This document shows, one piece after another, positions 34,044-41,281 of a stretch of DNA of 64,000 nucleotides (the first letter of the stretch is position 1; each line of letters opens with the position of its first letter). Below the pieces are notes generated by a model. The model saw only the letters and a program-made list of their open reading frames with translations, did no database searches and was not told the DNA's origin. Both the position numbers and the translations under genes were made by a program. Source of the DNA: Algorimicrobium sp002414705 (GTDB lineage Bacteria > Bacteroidota > Bacteroidia > Flavobacteriales > Flavobacteriaceae); NCBI GenBank assembly GCA_963972425.1, contig CAXAUF010000010.1:3846-67845 (forward strand), written 5' to 3'.

Positions 34044-34949
34044 TTAAAAATAACCTTGTCGCTTTCTATCTTCCATAGCGGACTCCGAACGTTTATCATC
34101 ACTTCTGTTTCCGCGTTCTGTGTTACGCATTCCTGCAACTTCTATAGCAATTTTTTCTAGAGTATCTGCATCCGATTCATCACCACCTGTAATAGTAATA
34201 TCACCCAAAGTTCTAAATCGAATTTTTTTAGTTACCACCTCTTCATGAGTTTCCAGAATTAAAAATTCGGAATTTGGTATCCATGTACCATCACGCTTTA
34301 CAACTTCGCGCTCATGTGCAAAATATAAAGATGGAATAGCAATATTTTCTCTTTTTATATAATTCCAAACATCCATTTCAGTCCAGTTACTAATAGGAAA
34401 AGCTCTAAAATGTTCGCCTTGAAAATGCTTACCGTTAAATATATTCCATAATTCAGGACGTTGATTTTTAGGGTCCCATTGTCCAAAATCGTCTCTGTGT
34501 GAAAAGAAACGTTCTTTGGCACGTGCTTTCTCTTCATCACGACGTCCGCCACCAATGGCGCAATCTATTTTATTAGATTCTATAGCATCTAGAAGCGTTG
34601 TAATCTGTAGCGCATTTCTTGTGGCATTTTTACCTTTTTCTTCAGTTACACGACCATCATCAATAGATTCTTGAACGGATCCCACTATAAGATCAACTCC
34701 TAATTCCTCTATTATATCATCTCTAAATTGAATGGTTTCCGGAAAATTATGACCGGTATCCACGTGCATTAATGGGAATGGGATTTTAGCAGGATAAAAA
34801 GCTTTTTTAGCCAAATGGGTTATCAAAATGGAATCTTTACCACCTGAAAACATGATTACTGGATTTTCAAATTGCGCCCAAACTTCGCGTAAAATAAAAA
34901 TGGCCTCACTTTCTAACTCGTCTAAATAATTTAAATAATATTTACTCAT
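34044..34949 (-). CDS. cysD: Sulfate adenylyltransferase subunit 2
   Basis: This is a 301-residue N-type ATP pyrophosphatase, the catalytic subunit of ATP sulfurylase. The PP-loop is FSGGKDSILITHLA (near residue 35). MHVDTGHNFPETIQFRD, GGGRRDEEKARAKERFFS and the C-terminal RFRTLGDITITGGDES are all conserved CysD features. The product APS passes to CysC for phosphorylation to PAPS. The gene shares one base with the upstream lipoprotein gene, and cysN follows after a hairpin. No cysH (APS/PAPS reductase) or cysIJ lies nearby, which points to sulfation rather than sulfate reduction as the purpose of this copy. Confidence 0.96.
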   Translation of the reverse strand: MSKYYLNYLDELESEAIFILREVWAQFENPVIMFSGGKDSILITHLAKKAFYPAKIPFPLMHVDTGHNFPETIQFRDDIIEELGVDLIVGSVQESIDDGRVTEEKGKNATRNALQITTLLDAIESNKIDCAIGGGRRDEEKARAKERFFSHRDDFGQWDPKNQRPELWNIFNGKHFQGEHFRAFPISNWTEMDVWNYIKRENIAIPSLYFAHEREVVKRDGTWIPNSEFLILETHEEVVTKKIRFRTLGDITITGGDESDADTLEKIAIEVAGMRNTERGNRSDDKRSESAMEDRKRQGYF

Positions 34950-35470
34950 TATTTATTGCTTTTATCATCTAATAAAATATCTAATACTTTAAAACCTCCT
35001 AAATTACCAGAGCCTTTCCAATCTTTTCGTTTATAAATATATGCTGAAATACTATCAAAATATTTTACCTCGTCCACTACTTTGGTTGCAATAATATATT
35101 TGCTTCCATCAATTTCTGATAAAACAGGCTCGAATGTCATTAACAAAGGCTTTTTTAAATTTCTATCAAAGCCACGAATACCTAAACTATAAGCTTCAAC
35201 CGTTTCATTTGTTGTACTGTCATTTAATTTAAACACAAACCCTATAAGACTATCATTTGTTTTTTGAATCCCAAATTTTTCAACTTTATAATTATCTAAA
35301 AATCGCTCATTTACGTCTCTATAGTCTAAAAGTGATTGTTCAAAAGACACTGCTTCCGGTTTCGTCGAGTCTGAAACTGTTTCATTAACATCAGCATTCT
35401 CATTATTCTTATCCGATTTACAAGCTATAAAAGTAATAGCTATTAATAAAATAAAAATTCCTTTTTTCAT
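34949..35470 (-). CDS. Small lipoprotein of unknown function within the sulfate-activation operon
   Basis: This is a 173-residue protein with a lipoprotein signal (hydrophobic residues 4-16, ending FIAC, with Cys17 as the lipid site) and an acidic, low-complexity linker (about 18-42). A small globular domain of mixed strand follows (about 45-170). I do not recognise the domain. It sits between cysC (three bases upstream) and cysD (one-base overlap), so it is firmly part of the PAPS-making operon. A membrane- or surface-attached protein is not expected in such a set. It may interact with the sulfated glycan or sense the envelope, but there is no direct evidence. Confidence 0.6.
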   Translation of the reverse strand: MKKGIFILLIAITFIACKSDKNNENADVNETVSDSTKPEAVSFEQSLLDYRDVNERFLDNYKVEKFGIQKTNDSLIGFVFKLNDSTTNETVEAYSLGIRGFDRNLKKPLLMTFEPVLSEIDGSKYIIATKVVDEVKYFDSISAYIYKRKDWKGSGNLGGFKVLDILLDDKSNK

Positions 35471-35473
35471 AAT

Positions 35474-36061
35474 TTATAATTTTTGGTTTATAAAATCTAC
35501 GATGCGTTTTGATGCGTTTTCAACGCTTTCGTTTTCGGTTAATATTTCAATATCCGGATTTTCAGGCGCTTCATAAGGTGCTGAAATTCCTGTCATGTTT
35601 TTTATTTCGCCTGCTCGTGCTTTTTTGTAAAGTCCTTTTACATCGCGACGCTCACATTCTTCTATACTCGTATTAACGTAAACTTCAACAAAGTTAACAT
35701 CTTTAACGATACTTTTTATATTCTCACGGTCTTTTTTATAGGGCGATACAAAAGCCGCAAGCACCACCAAACCAGCTTCTACCATTAAGTTAGCAGTTTC
35801 GGCAATTCTACGAATATTTTCTGTTCTATCTTCTGGTGAAAACGTTAAATCGTTGTTGATACCTTTTCTAATGTTATCGCCATCTAAAGTATAGGTTTTT
35901 ATACCTTGCTTAAATAATTTTTGTTCTACCACATTAGCTATAGTAGATTTTCCAGAACCTGAAAGTCCTGTAAACCATATTAAAAAAGAGTTATGCCCAT
36001 TTAAACTCCTTCTATCATTTACTGATATTTGATACTCGTGTGAAATGATGTTTTCTTTCAT
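35474..36061 (-). CDS. cysC: Adenylyl-sulfate kinase
   Basis: This is a 195-residue APS kinase. The P-loop is FTGLSGSGKSTIANVVE (near residue 30), then LDGDNIRKGINNDLTFSPEDR and AFVSPYKKDRENIKSI, all typical of CysC. It phosphorylates APS at the 3' position to PAPS, the universal sulfate donor of sulfotransferases. The enzyme is a separate protein here, not fused to CysN. It overlaps the DUF2061 gene by four bases. Together with cysD, cysN and cysQ and the divergent sulfotransferase, it makes a full PAPS cycle. Confidence 0.96.
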   Translation of the reverse strand: MKENIISHEYQISVNDRRSLNGHNSFLIWFTGLSGSGKSTIANVVEQKLFKQGIKTYTLDGDNIRKGINNDLTFSPEDRTENIRRIAETANLMVEAGLVVLAAFVSPYKKDRENIKSIVKDVNFVEVYVNTSIEECERRDVKGLYKKARAGEIKNMTGISAPYEAPENPDIEILTENESVENASKRIVDFINQKL

Positions 36062-36492
36062 TGTTCTATATTATTACGTTTTGGTAATCCGTAATTAATT
36101 CTATACCAAGCGCGTTCATGAAAGTAATACAATAACATTTTAGTAATAACTTCGGCAAATCCTATCTTTAATGCAGCTAATGGATCGCCCGAAATTATCC
36201 ATGCTAACGTCATGGTATCTAAAGTACCAACCAATCGCCAAGTAACTGTTTTTGCTAAATGCCGCTTTCTACTCTCAAGTGTTTCACCATCTTTTGTTAA
36301 GTTTATTTTATACCAAACACGTTCGTGCATATAATATAAAATAGTTTTAGTAGTAACTTCTGCAAGCCCAATTTTTAAACCTGCATACGGATCACCTGTA
36401 ACAATCCACGATAATATAATGGTATCTATAGTTCCTATAAACCGCCAGGTAATTGTTTTAGCAATATGTCTTTTATAAGATAAGTCTCCCAT
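36058..36492 (-). CDS. Tandem DUF2061 membrane protein
   Basis: This is a 144-residue protein built of two DUF2061 units, residues about 5-65 and 77-138, which repeat each other: KRHIAKTITWRFIGTIDTI against KRHLAKTVTWRLVGTLDTM, then GDPYAGLKIG against GDPLAALKIG, then YYMHERVWYKI against YYFHERAWYRI. Each unit has two hydrophobic helices and a C-terminal HER-x-W-Y element. DUF2061 proteins are small inner-membrane proteins often seen with sulfate-activation genes. A role in sulfate movement or in placing the PAPS enzymes at the membrane is suspected but unproven. It is coupled to cysQ (one-base overlap) and cysC (four-base overlap). Confidence 0.88.
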   Translation of the reverse strand: MGDLSYKRHIAKTITWRFIGTIDTIILSWIVTGDPYAGLKIGLAEVTTKTILYYMHERVWYKINLTKDGETLESRKRHLAKTVTWRLVGTLDTMTLAWIISGDPLAALKIGFAEVITKMLLYYFHERAWYRINYGLPKRNNIEQ

Positions 36493-37289
36493 TACTTACT
36501 TACTAAAAAATAACTATTCAGTAAATTCTCTTTATTGTAAGCTAACGGTTTATTCGTTTCTTTTGAAATAACTTGTAGTCCAACGGCATTACATATAGCA
36601 TGTCCTGCAGCCGTATCCCATTCCATAGTTGGTGCATAACGCGGATACACATCAGCTTCACCTTCAGCTACTAAACAAAATTTTAAGGAGCTACCTTTAG
36701 AAACAATCTCAACCTCTTTTCCTTCTGCTATTAAGCAATCTACAAAATCCAAAGTATCCTGATTCATGTGCGATCGGCTTCCAACCACTTGAACCAAATT
36801 CGCATTAGCCTTTTTTGCCTGAATTGGTTTTGAAATTTGTAAAACCTTATCAACTGTAATGTCATGAGATTCCAAATCTGCCTTAAATGCTTCATTTGTA
36901 TCTACATTTGCAAAATATAAGGTCTTGGTTGCAGGCACATAAATAACACCTAAAACAGGGTTTCCGTTTTTAACCAACGCAATATTAACCGTAAATTCTC
37001 CATTGCGTTTAATAAACTCCTTGGTGCCATCAACAGGATCTACAATCCAACAGGTTGCCCAATTTTTCCTTTCAGAATAATCGGTTTGCTTATTCTCTTC
37101 AGAAATGATAGGTATTTGAGTTGGTATTAAAAATGTATTAATAATATCATTCGCTTTTTTATCTGCCTCTGTTAAAGGTGATTTATCATCTTTAATTTCA
37201 ACAGAAAAAACAGTATCATAAACATCCATAATAACTTTTCCAGCTTGAAGTGATGCCTCTATTGCTATTCTTAATTCACTCACTATCAT
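36492..37289 (-). CDS. cysQ: 3'(2'),5'-bisphosphate nucleotidase
   Basis: This is an inositol-monophosphatase-fold enzyme of about 265 residues that removes the 3'-phosphate of PAP or PAPS. SEENKQTDY, DPVDGTKEFIKRNGEF (near residue 85) and the later MEWDTAAGHAI (near 228) are the metal-binding motifs. PAP is the product left by sulfotransferases and inhibits them, so CysQ recycles it. The ATG at 37289 (MIVSELRIAI) is used. A TTG four codons upstream lies too near the promoter box. It is the first gene of the operon running cysQ, DUF2061, cysC, lipoprotein, cysD, cysN and then the acylation and flippase genes. Confidence 0.94.
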   Translation of the reverse strand: MIVSELRIAIEASLQAGKVIMDVYDTVFSVEIKDDKSPLTEADKKANDIINTFLIPTQIPIISEENKQTDYSERKNWATCWIVDPVDGTKEFIKRNGEFTVNIALVKNGNPVLGVIYVPATKTLYFANVDTNEAFKADLESHDITVDKVLQISKPIQAKKANANLVQVVGSRSHMNQDTLDFVDCLIAEGKEVEIVSKGSSLKFCLVAEGEADVYPRYAPTMEWDTAAGHAICNAVGLQVISKETNKPLAYNKENLLNSYFLVSK

Positions 37290-37310
37290 TTTCTTTATCA
37301 AATTAGTTTA

Positions 37311-37318
37311 CAAAACTA
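37311..37318 (-). promoter_or_regulatory. -7 box of the cysQ operon
   Basis: TAGTTTTG on the minus strand is an exact TAnnTTTG match, 21 bases before the cysQ ATG at 37289. A clear -33 TTG is missing. This one box may drive about 9 kb of genes down to the flippase. Confidence 0.5.
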
Positions 37319-37371
37319 AACAATTTAAATAATTGAAGTGTTTTACCCATAATTAATTTAAATATATACTA

Positions 37372-37379
37372 TAAATTTG
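37372..37379 (+). promoter_or_regulatory. -7 box of the sulfotransferase/deacetylase pair
   Basis: TAAATTTG on the plus strand is an exact TAnnTTTG match in the 111-base divergent gap opposite cysQ. It overlaps a possible TTG start at 37377, which argues that translation begins at the next TTG, 37401. No -33 element is obvious. Confidence 0.45.
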
Positions 37380-37400
37380 CTAAAGACTAAAACAGTTTTT

Positions 37401-38255
37401 TTGAAAAAGAAAAATATCTTATACTTATTGGGTTCAGGTAGAAGTGGCACCACCCTTTTAGCAACCATTCTGAATAGTACCAATGATATATCTACAACAG
37501 GAGAATTACATCAATTTTATACGTATTTACAAAACAAATCTTCCTGTTCATGTGGTGCGCTTCTTAACGAATGTAAATTTTGGAGACTGGTGGTAAAAGA
37601 TATGGATTTAAGTAAAGATGAAATCCAAAATTTCCAAAAAAGACAGAACAACGAAGAAGGGCATCGGTATATTCCATCCATTATTCTGGGCAGAAAAGCT
37701 AGTGAAGATTATATCCTATCACAAGAAAACCTCTTTAATTCTATCGAAAATCATACCACTAAAAAATGGGTTTTAGACTCATCAAAGTATATTGGACGAT
37801 TTTTATTATTAAAACAAATGCCAAGCCTAAAGTTAAAAGGTATTTATGTGATAAGAGATGTTAGAGGCGTTATAAACTCATTTAACAAACAGGTCCAAAC
37901 GCCCAGAAAACCGATTAGTACTATTTTATATTATATATTAACTAATTGCTTTGGACAATTGGTTTGTTGGATGAATAAAGATGTCATAAAGGTAAAATAT
38001 GAAGATTTTATTGATAATCCTCATGAACATGTACAACGAATTTACAATATTCTTTTAGATCAGAACCATAATGATGATGCTCTTAATGATGTATTTCAAA
38101 TGCCTCATATTATTGGAGGCAATAGATTAAAAAGCAGTAAAACCATTAAAATTAAAAAAGATACGGCTTGGAAAACTACTATTTCCAGACCAAAACAAAT
38201 ACTGTATTATTTGTTATGTTTGCCTTTTATGCTGCTAAACCGCTATAAACTATAA
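37401..38255 (+). CDS. Sulfotransferase family protein
   Basis: This is a protein of about 284 residues with the sulfotransferase fold. The 5'-phosphosulfate loop LLGSGRSGTTLLATIL lies at the N-terminus (residues 7-22 with the TTG start). The 3'-phosphate-binding element is VIRDVRGVINSFNKQ near 155, and KVKYEDFIDNP follows. It should move sulfate from PAPS to a sugar hydroxyl. A cysteine cluster (SSCSCGALLNECKF) near residue 50 may bind a metal or form disulfides, as in some carbohydrate sulfotransferases. No ATG precedes the P-loop. TTG at 37401 is chosen because the TTG at 37377 overlaps the -7 box. It is divergent from the PAPS operon, and the deacetylase-like gene follows by three bases. 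Confidence 0.88.
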   Translation: MKKKNILYLLGSGRSGTTLLATILNSTNDISTTGELHQFYTYLQNKSSCSCGALLNECKFWRLVVKDMDLSKDEIQNFQKRQNNEEGHRYIPSIILGRKASEDYILSQENLFNSIENHTTKKWVLDSSKYIGRFLLLKQMPSLKLKGIYVIRDVRGVINSFNKQVQTPRKPISTILYYILTNCFGQLVCWMNKDVIKVKYEDFIDNPHEHVQRIYNILLDQNHNDDALNDVFQMPHIIGGNRLKSSKTIKIKKDTAWKTTISRPKQILYYLLCLPFMLLNRYKL

Positions 38256-38258
38256 TTT

Positions 38259-39245
38259 ATGAAAATTTATATTACCCTTGATTATGAATTATTTTTTGGC
38301 TCGAAAAGTGGTGGTATTGATGATTGTATTATTAACCCAACAAACGAACTTCTTAAAATCGCGGATCCTCATCAAGTAAAGATTGTGTTTTTTGTCGATG
38401 TTGGTTATATTGATAAATTGAATGAGTTTAAGGGAAAATACCCAGAATTACAGCAAGACTATAAAAAAATTACCTCTCAAATAAAATCACTTTCAGAAAA
38501 TGGCCATGGTATAGAATTGCATATTCATCCACATTGGGAAAATACCATTTATGATGGCGAAAAATGGATTTTTAATACAAGCCAATACAAGCTTCAAGAT
38601 TTTTCAAAAAAAGAAGCCTATGCCATTGTTACCAAATACACTGCTCTTTTAAATAGTATTTCTGGTAAAAAAGCGATAGCCTACAGAGCTGGTGGTTGGA
38701 GCGCTCAACCATTTTCATATATTTCACAGGCTTTAAAAGATTCTGGAATAGAAATAGATAGTACCACGTACCCAAAAGGTTTTCACCAATCCAAGCATCA
38801 GGAATACGATTTTAGAAACGTAGCGCAATACAAAACTACATATAGATTTGAAAACGATTTAACGGTTGAAGAACCAAACGGTCACTTTACCGAATACCCA
38901 ATTAGTTCTTACAGATTAAGCCCAGTTTTCTTTTGGCGTTTTGCTTTAGAAAAGATTAAGAAAGATAAAAAACATGTATCCTTTGGTAATGGCTCAGCTA
39001 TTTCAAAGCCTAAAATAGAAGTGATAAAATTAATGACACGTTTTTCAAATAGTGTGGTATCTATTGATGGTTACAAGGCGTCTTATATAGCAAAAGCGTT
39101 TAAAAAGTATATAAAAAATACAGATAATAAAGGACATTTCGTGCTCATTGGACACCCGAAAGCCTTTACGCCTTATTCGTTACAAGAGACTAGAAAATTT
39201 ATTGAAAACGTGCACAAAAACCATACGTTCAGTATATTTAAATAA
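38259..39245 (+). CDS. Polysaccharide deacetylase-like (NodB-fold) protein
   Basis: This is a 328-residue protein that begins MKIYITLDYELFFGS, with an acidic motif at the end of the first strand. ELHIHPHWEN near residue 90 could bind a metal through its histidines. AYRAGGWSAQP near residue 145 and IGHPKAFTPYS near 305 are other elements of the carbohydrate esterase 4/glycoside hydrolase-deacetylase barrel. It has no signal peptide, so it would act in the cytoplasm, perhaps on lipid-linked sugars. It is in one unit with the sulfotransferase (three-base gap). Free amino groups made by deacetylation can be sulfated, so N-deacetylase/N-sulfotransferase pairing is an attractive but untested idea. 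Confidence 0.72.
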   Translation: MKIYITLDYELFFGSKSGGIDDCIINPTNELLKIADPHQVKIVFFVDVGYIDKLNEFKGKYPELQQDYKKITSQIKSLSENGHGIELHIHPHWENTIYDGEKWIFNTSQYKLQDFSKKEAYAIVTKYTALLNSISGKKAIAYRAGGWSAQPFSYISQALKDSGIEIDSTTYPKGFHQSKHQEYDFRNVAQYKTTYRFENDLTVEEPNGHFTEYPISSYRLSPVFFWRFALEKIKKDKKHVSFGNGSAISKPKIEVIKLMTRFSNSVVSIDGYKASYIAKAFKKYIKNTDNKGHFVLIGHPKAFTPYSLQETRKFIENVHKNHTFSIFK

Positions 39246-39253
39246 GATTCATC

Positions 39254-39994
39254 CTATTTTTTTAGGCGTTCTTTAAAAACCAAGTATAAGAATTTAGAAT
39301 TACCAACTAAATACCGTTTCCACATACGTTGCGGTTCTTGGGCAAATCTGTAAAACCATTCTAATCCGTTGTTTTGCATCCATAAAGGTGCTCTTTTTAC
39401 TAAACCAGAAACTACGTCAAAACTACCACCAACTCCCATGGTGAAACTAACTTTGGATAAGTGTTCTTTATTTTGATATAAGAAATTTTCTTTTTTAGGT
39501 GAACTGATAGCAACAAATAATAATTGGGCTTCACTAGCTTCAATATCTTTCGCTATTTCTGGTTCTTCTTCTTTTGAAAAATAACCGTTTCTATAACCTG
39601 CAATCAGGTCTTTACTATATTTTTCTGAATAATGATTGACAACTTTTGAAACAATCTCTTCTTTAGCACCTAAAAAATATACTTTATAGTTTTTTTTATG
39701 TGCTAATTCAATCAGATTCTCCATTAAATCTATTCCAGCAACACGCTCTTTTAAAGGTTTCCCTAAAACTTTAGATGCCCATACTACAGCCATACCATCT
39801 GCATTTATAACATCGCAATTATTAACGCTTTCACGCAGTTCTGAATCTGTTTGCAAGGCTACAATCTTACCTGCATTTACCACTACGTGCTGCAATCTAT
39901 TTCCAGATGAAATAGATTCATTAATCAGCATAACGGTTTCTTGCATGGTTAAATTATCAACCTGTGTATTCAGAAACTTAACTCTTGAGGACAT
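39254..39994 (-). CDS. WecG/TagA/CpsF family glycosyltransferase
   Basis: This is a 246-residue glycosyltransferase (family GT26). VVVNAGKIVALQTDSELR, INADGMAVVWASKVLG, ERVAGIDLMENLIELA and YKVYFLGAKEE are the standard motifs, and LLFVAISSPKKENF and GVGGSFDVVSGLVKRAP complete the fold. Family members transfer ManNAc or ManNAcA to a lipid-linked sugar. The two genes before it (wecB, wecC) make UDP-ManNAcA, so the donor is very probably ManNAcA, as for WecG. It is separated from wecC by a hairpin with a T-run that may lower its expression. The C-terminus is basic and hydrophobic, suggesting membrane association. Confidence 0.92.
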   Translation of the reverse strand: MSSRVKFLNTQVDNLTMQETVMLINESISSGNRLQHVVVNAGKIVALQTDSELRESVNNCDVINADGMAVVWASKVLGKPLKERVAGIDLMENLIELAHKKNYKVYFLGAKEEIVSKVVNHYSEKYSKDLIAGYRNGYFSKEEEPEIAKDIEASEAQLLFVAISSPKKENFLYQNKEHLSKVSFTMGVGGSFDVVSGLVKRAPLWMQNNGLEWFYRFAQEPQRMWKRYLVGNSKFLYLVFKERLKK

Positions 39995-40008
39995 ATTTAT
40001 TTTCTATT

Positions 40009-40041
40009 AAAAAAGGATTATTCAAAATAAGAATAATCCTT
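40009..40041 (-). terminator. Terminator-like hairpin between wecC and the WecG/TagA gene
   Basis: AAGGATTATTC and GAATAATCCTT form a perfect 11-bp stem with a 7-base loop (40013-40041). On the minus strand it is followed by six T residues (40009-40014, the first two paired). It is a plausible intrinsic terminator, perhaps partial, because the next gene starts only 15 bases further on. Confidence 0.65.
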
Positions 40042-40064
40042 GAATATTTATTTAAATCATGGCT

Positions 40065-41279
40065 TTAAGCCATAGCATTACAAAAATCTAAAACCACTTT
40101 ATTACTGCCTATTTTTAACGTTTTAAATTCTTTATGCGCTACTAAAAATACAACAATATCAGCTTTTTCAGCTGCTTCCTTATAATCCGTAATTTTAAAT
40201 ACTTTATGTTCTTCAATATTTGGTTCTACAATAAAATACTCTTCATTGTTAGCGTTTTGAAGTACTTTTTGCGCTATGTATTTTGCAGGTGATTCTCTTA
40301 AATCATCAATATTGGGTTTAAAAGCTAATCCCATTAAGGCAATACTCGGTTTGCGTCCTTCTTTTAATTCGAATGCTAATTTAGCGGTTTGTACTTTTTC
40401 AGCACACCAAAACGATTTGTAATTATTAATCTCTCTTGCCTTTCCTATAATTTGAGATTCCATAGGATATTCAGCGACTATAAAATAAGGATCTACAGCA
40501 ATGCAATGACCACCAACACCACAACCCGGTTGTAAAATATTAACCCTTGGGTGTTTATTAGCTAACGCTATAAGTTCCCAAACATTAATATCAGCTTTAT
40601 CACAAATTAGCGATAACTCATTGGCAAAAGCAATTTGAACGTCACGAGAAGAATTTTCAACCAATTTACACATTTCAGCCGTTCGTGCGTTTGTTCTGTG
40701 TAAATCGCCTTCTATAAAATCGCGATAAAAATCAATGGCTTTATCTGTCGATTTTTCATCAACACCACCAATAACACGATCATTATGAACTAATTCATAC
40801 ATGACATTTCCTGGTAGAACGCGTTCTGGACAATAGGCAATATTAATTTTACCTTCTAATTCTGGTCTTTCAGAATAGATAAGCTGCATCATCTTCTCAG
40901 TTGTTCCTACTGGTGACGTAGATTCAATGATATATAAATCGTCTTCTTTTAACAAAGGTAAAACAGCTTTAGTTGCTGCTTCTACGAACGAAATATCTGG
41001 TTCGTTTTTAGCCTTAAATGGCGTAGGAACAACAATTAAATAGGTGTTTGCTTCAACAGGAGTCGTGGCTGCTTTTAAATAGCCATTTCCTACGGCTTCT
41101 GCTACTGCAGTATCTAATTCTGGTTCTACAATATGTATTTTTCCCGCATTGATAGTTTCTACCACTTTCGGGTTTATATCTACACCGTGAACGTATGTTT
41201 TATTTTTTGCTATTAATGCTGCTGTTGGTAGGCCTATATAACCCAAACCAATCATGACCACACTGGGAGTTTTACTCAT
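40065..41279 (-). CDS. wecC: UDP-N-acetyl-D-mannosamine dehydrogenase
   Basis: This is a 404-residue nucleotide-sugar dehydrogenase. The NAD motif is MIGLGYIGLPTAALIA (residues 9-24), ESTSPVGTTEKM lies near residue 118, and the catalytic cysteine is in PGCGVGGHCIAVDPYF near 252. LMGLAFKPNIDDLRESPA marks the C-terminal domain. It oxidises UDP-ManNAc to UDP-ManNAcA with two NAD+. It lies two bases from wecB and before a GT26 transferase, the full ManNAcA route. The gene differs from ugd at 19-20 kb in the substrate-binding segment, as expected. Confidence 0.94.
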   Translation of the reverse strand: MSKTPSVVMIGLGYIGLPTAALIAKNKTYVHGVDINPKVVETINAGKIHIVEPELDTAVAEAVGNGYLKAATTPVEANTYLIVVPTPFKAKNEPDISFVEAATKAVLPLLKEDDLYIIESTSPVGTTEKMMQLIYSERPELEGKINIAYCPERVLPGNVMYELVHNDRVIGGVDEKSTDKAIDFYRDFIEGDLHRTNARTAEMCKLVENSSRDVQIAFANELSLICDKADINVWELIALANKHPRVNILQPGCGVGGHCIAVDPYFIVAEYPMESQIIGKAREINNYKSFWCAEKVQTAKLAFELKEGRKPSIALMGLAFKPNIDDLRESPAKYIAQKVLQNANNEEYFIVEPNIEEHKVFKITDYKEAAEKADIVVFLVAHKEFKTLKIGSNKVVLDFCNAMA

Positions 41280-41281
41280 AA

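Noticed and set aside
32715..36061. Sulfate assimilation to cysteine
   Set aside because: The locus lacks APS/PAPS reductase and sulfite reductase genes and contains a sulfotransferase and cysQ in a polysaccharide cluster, so sulfation fits better.
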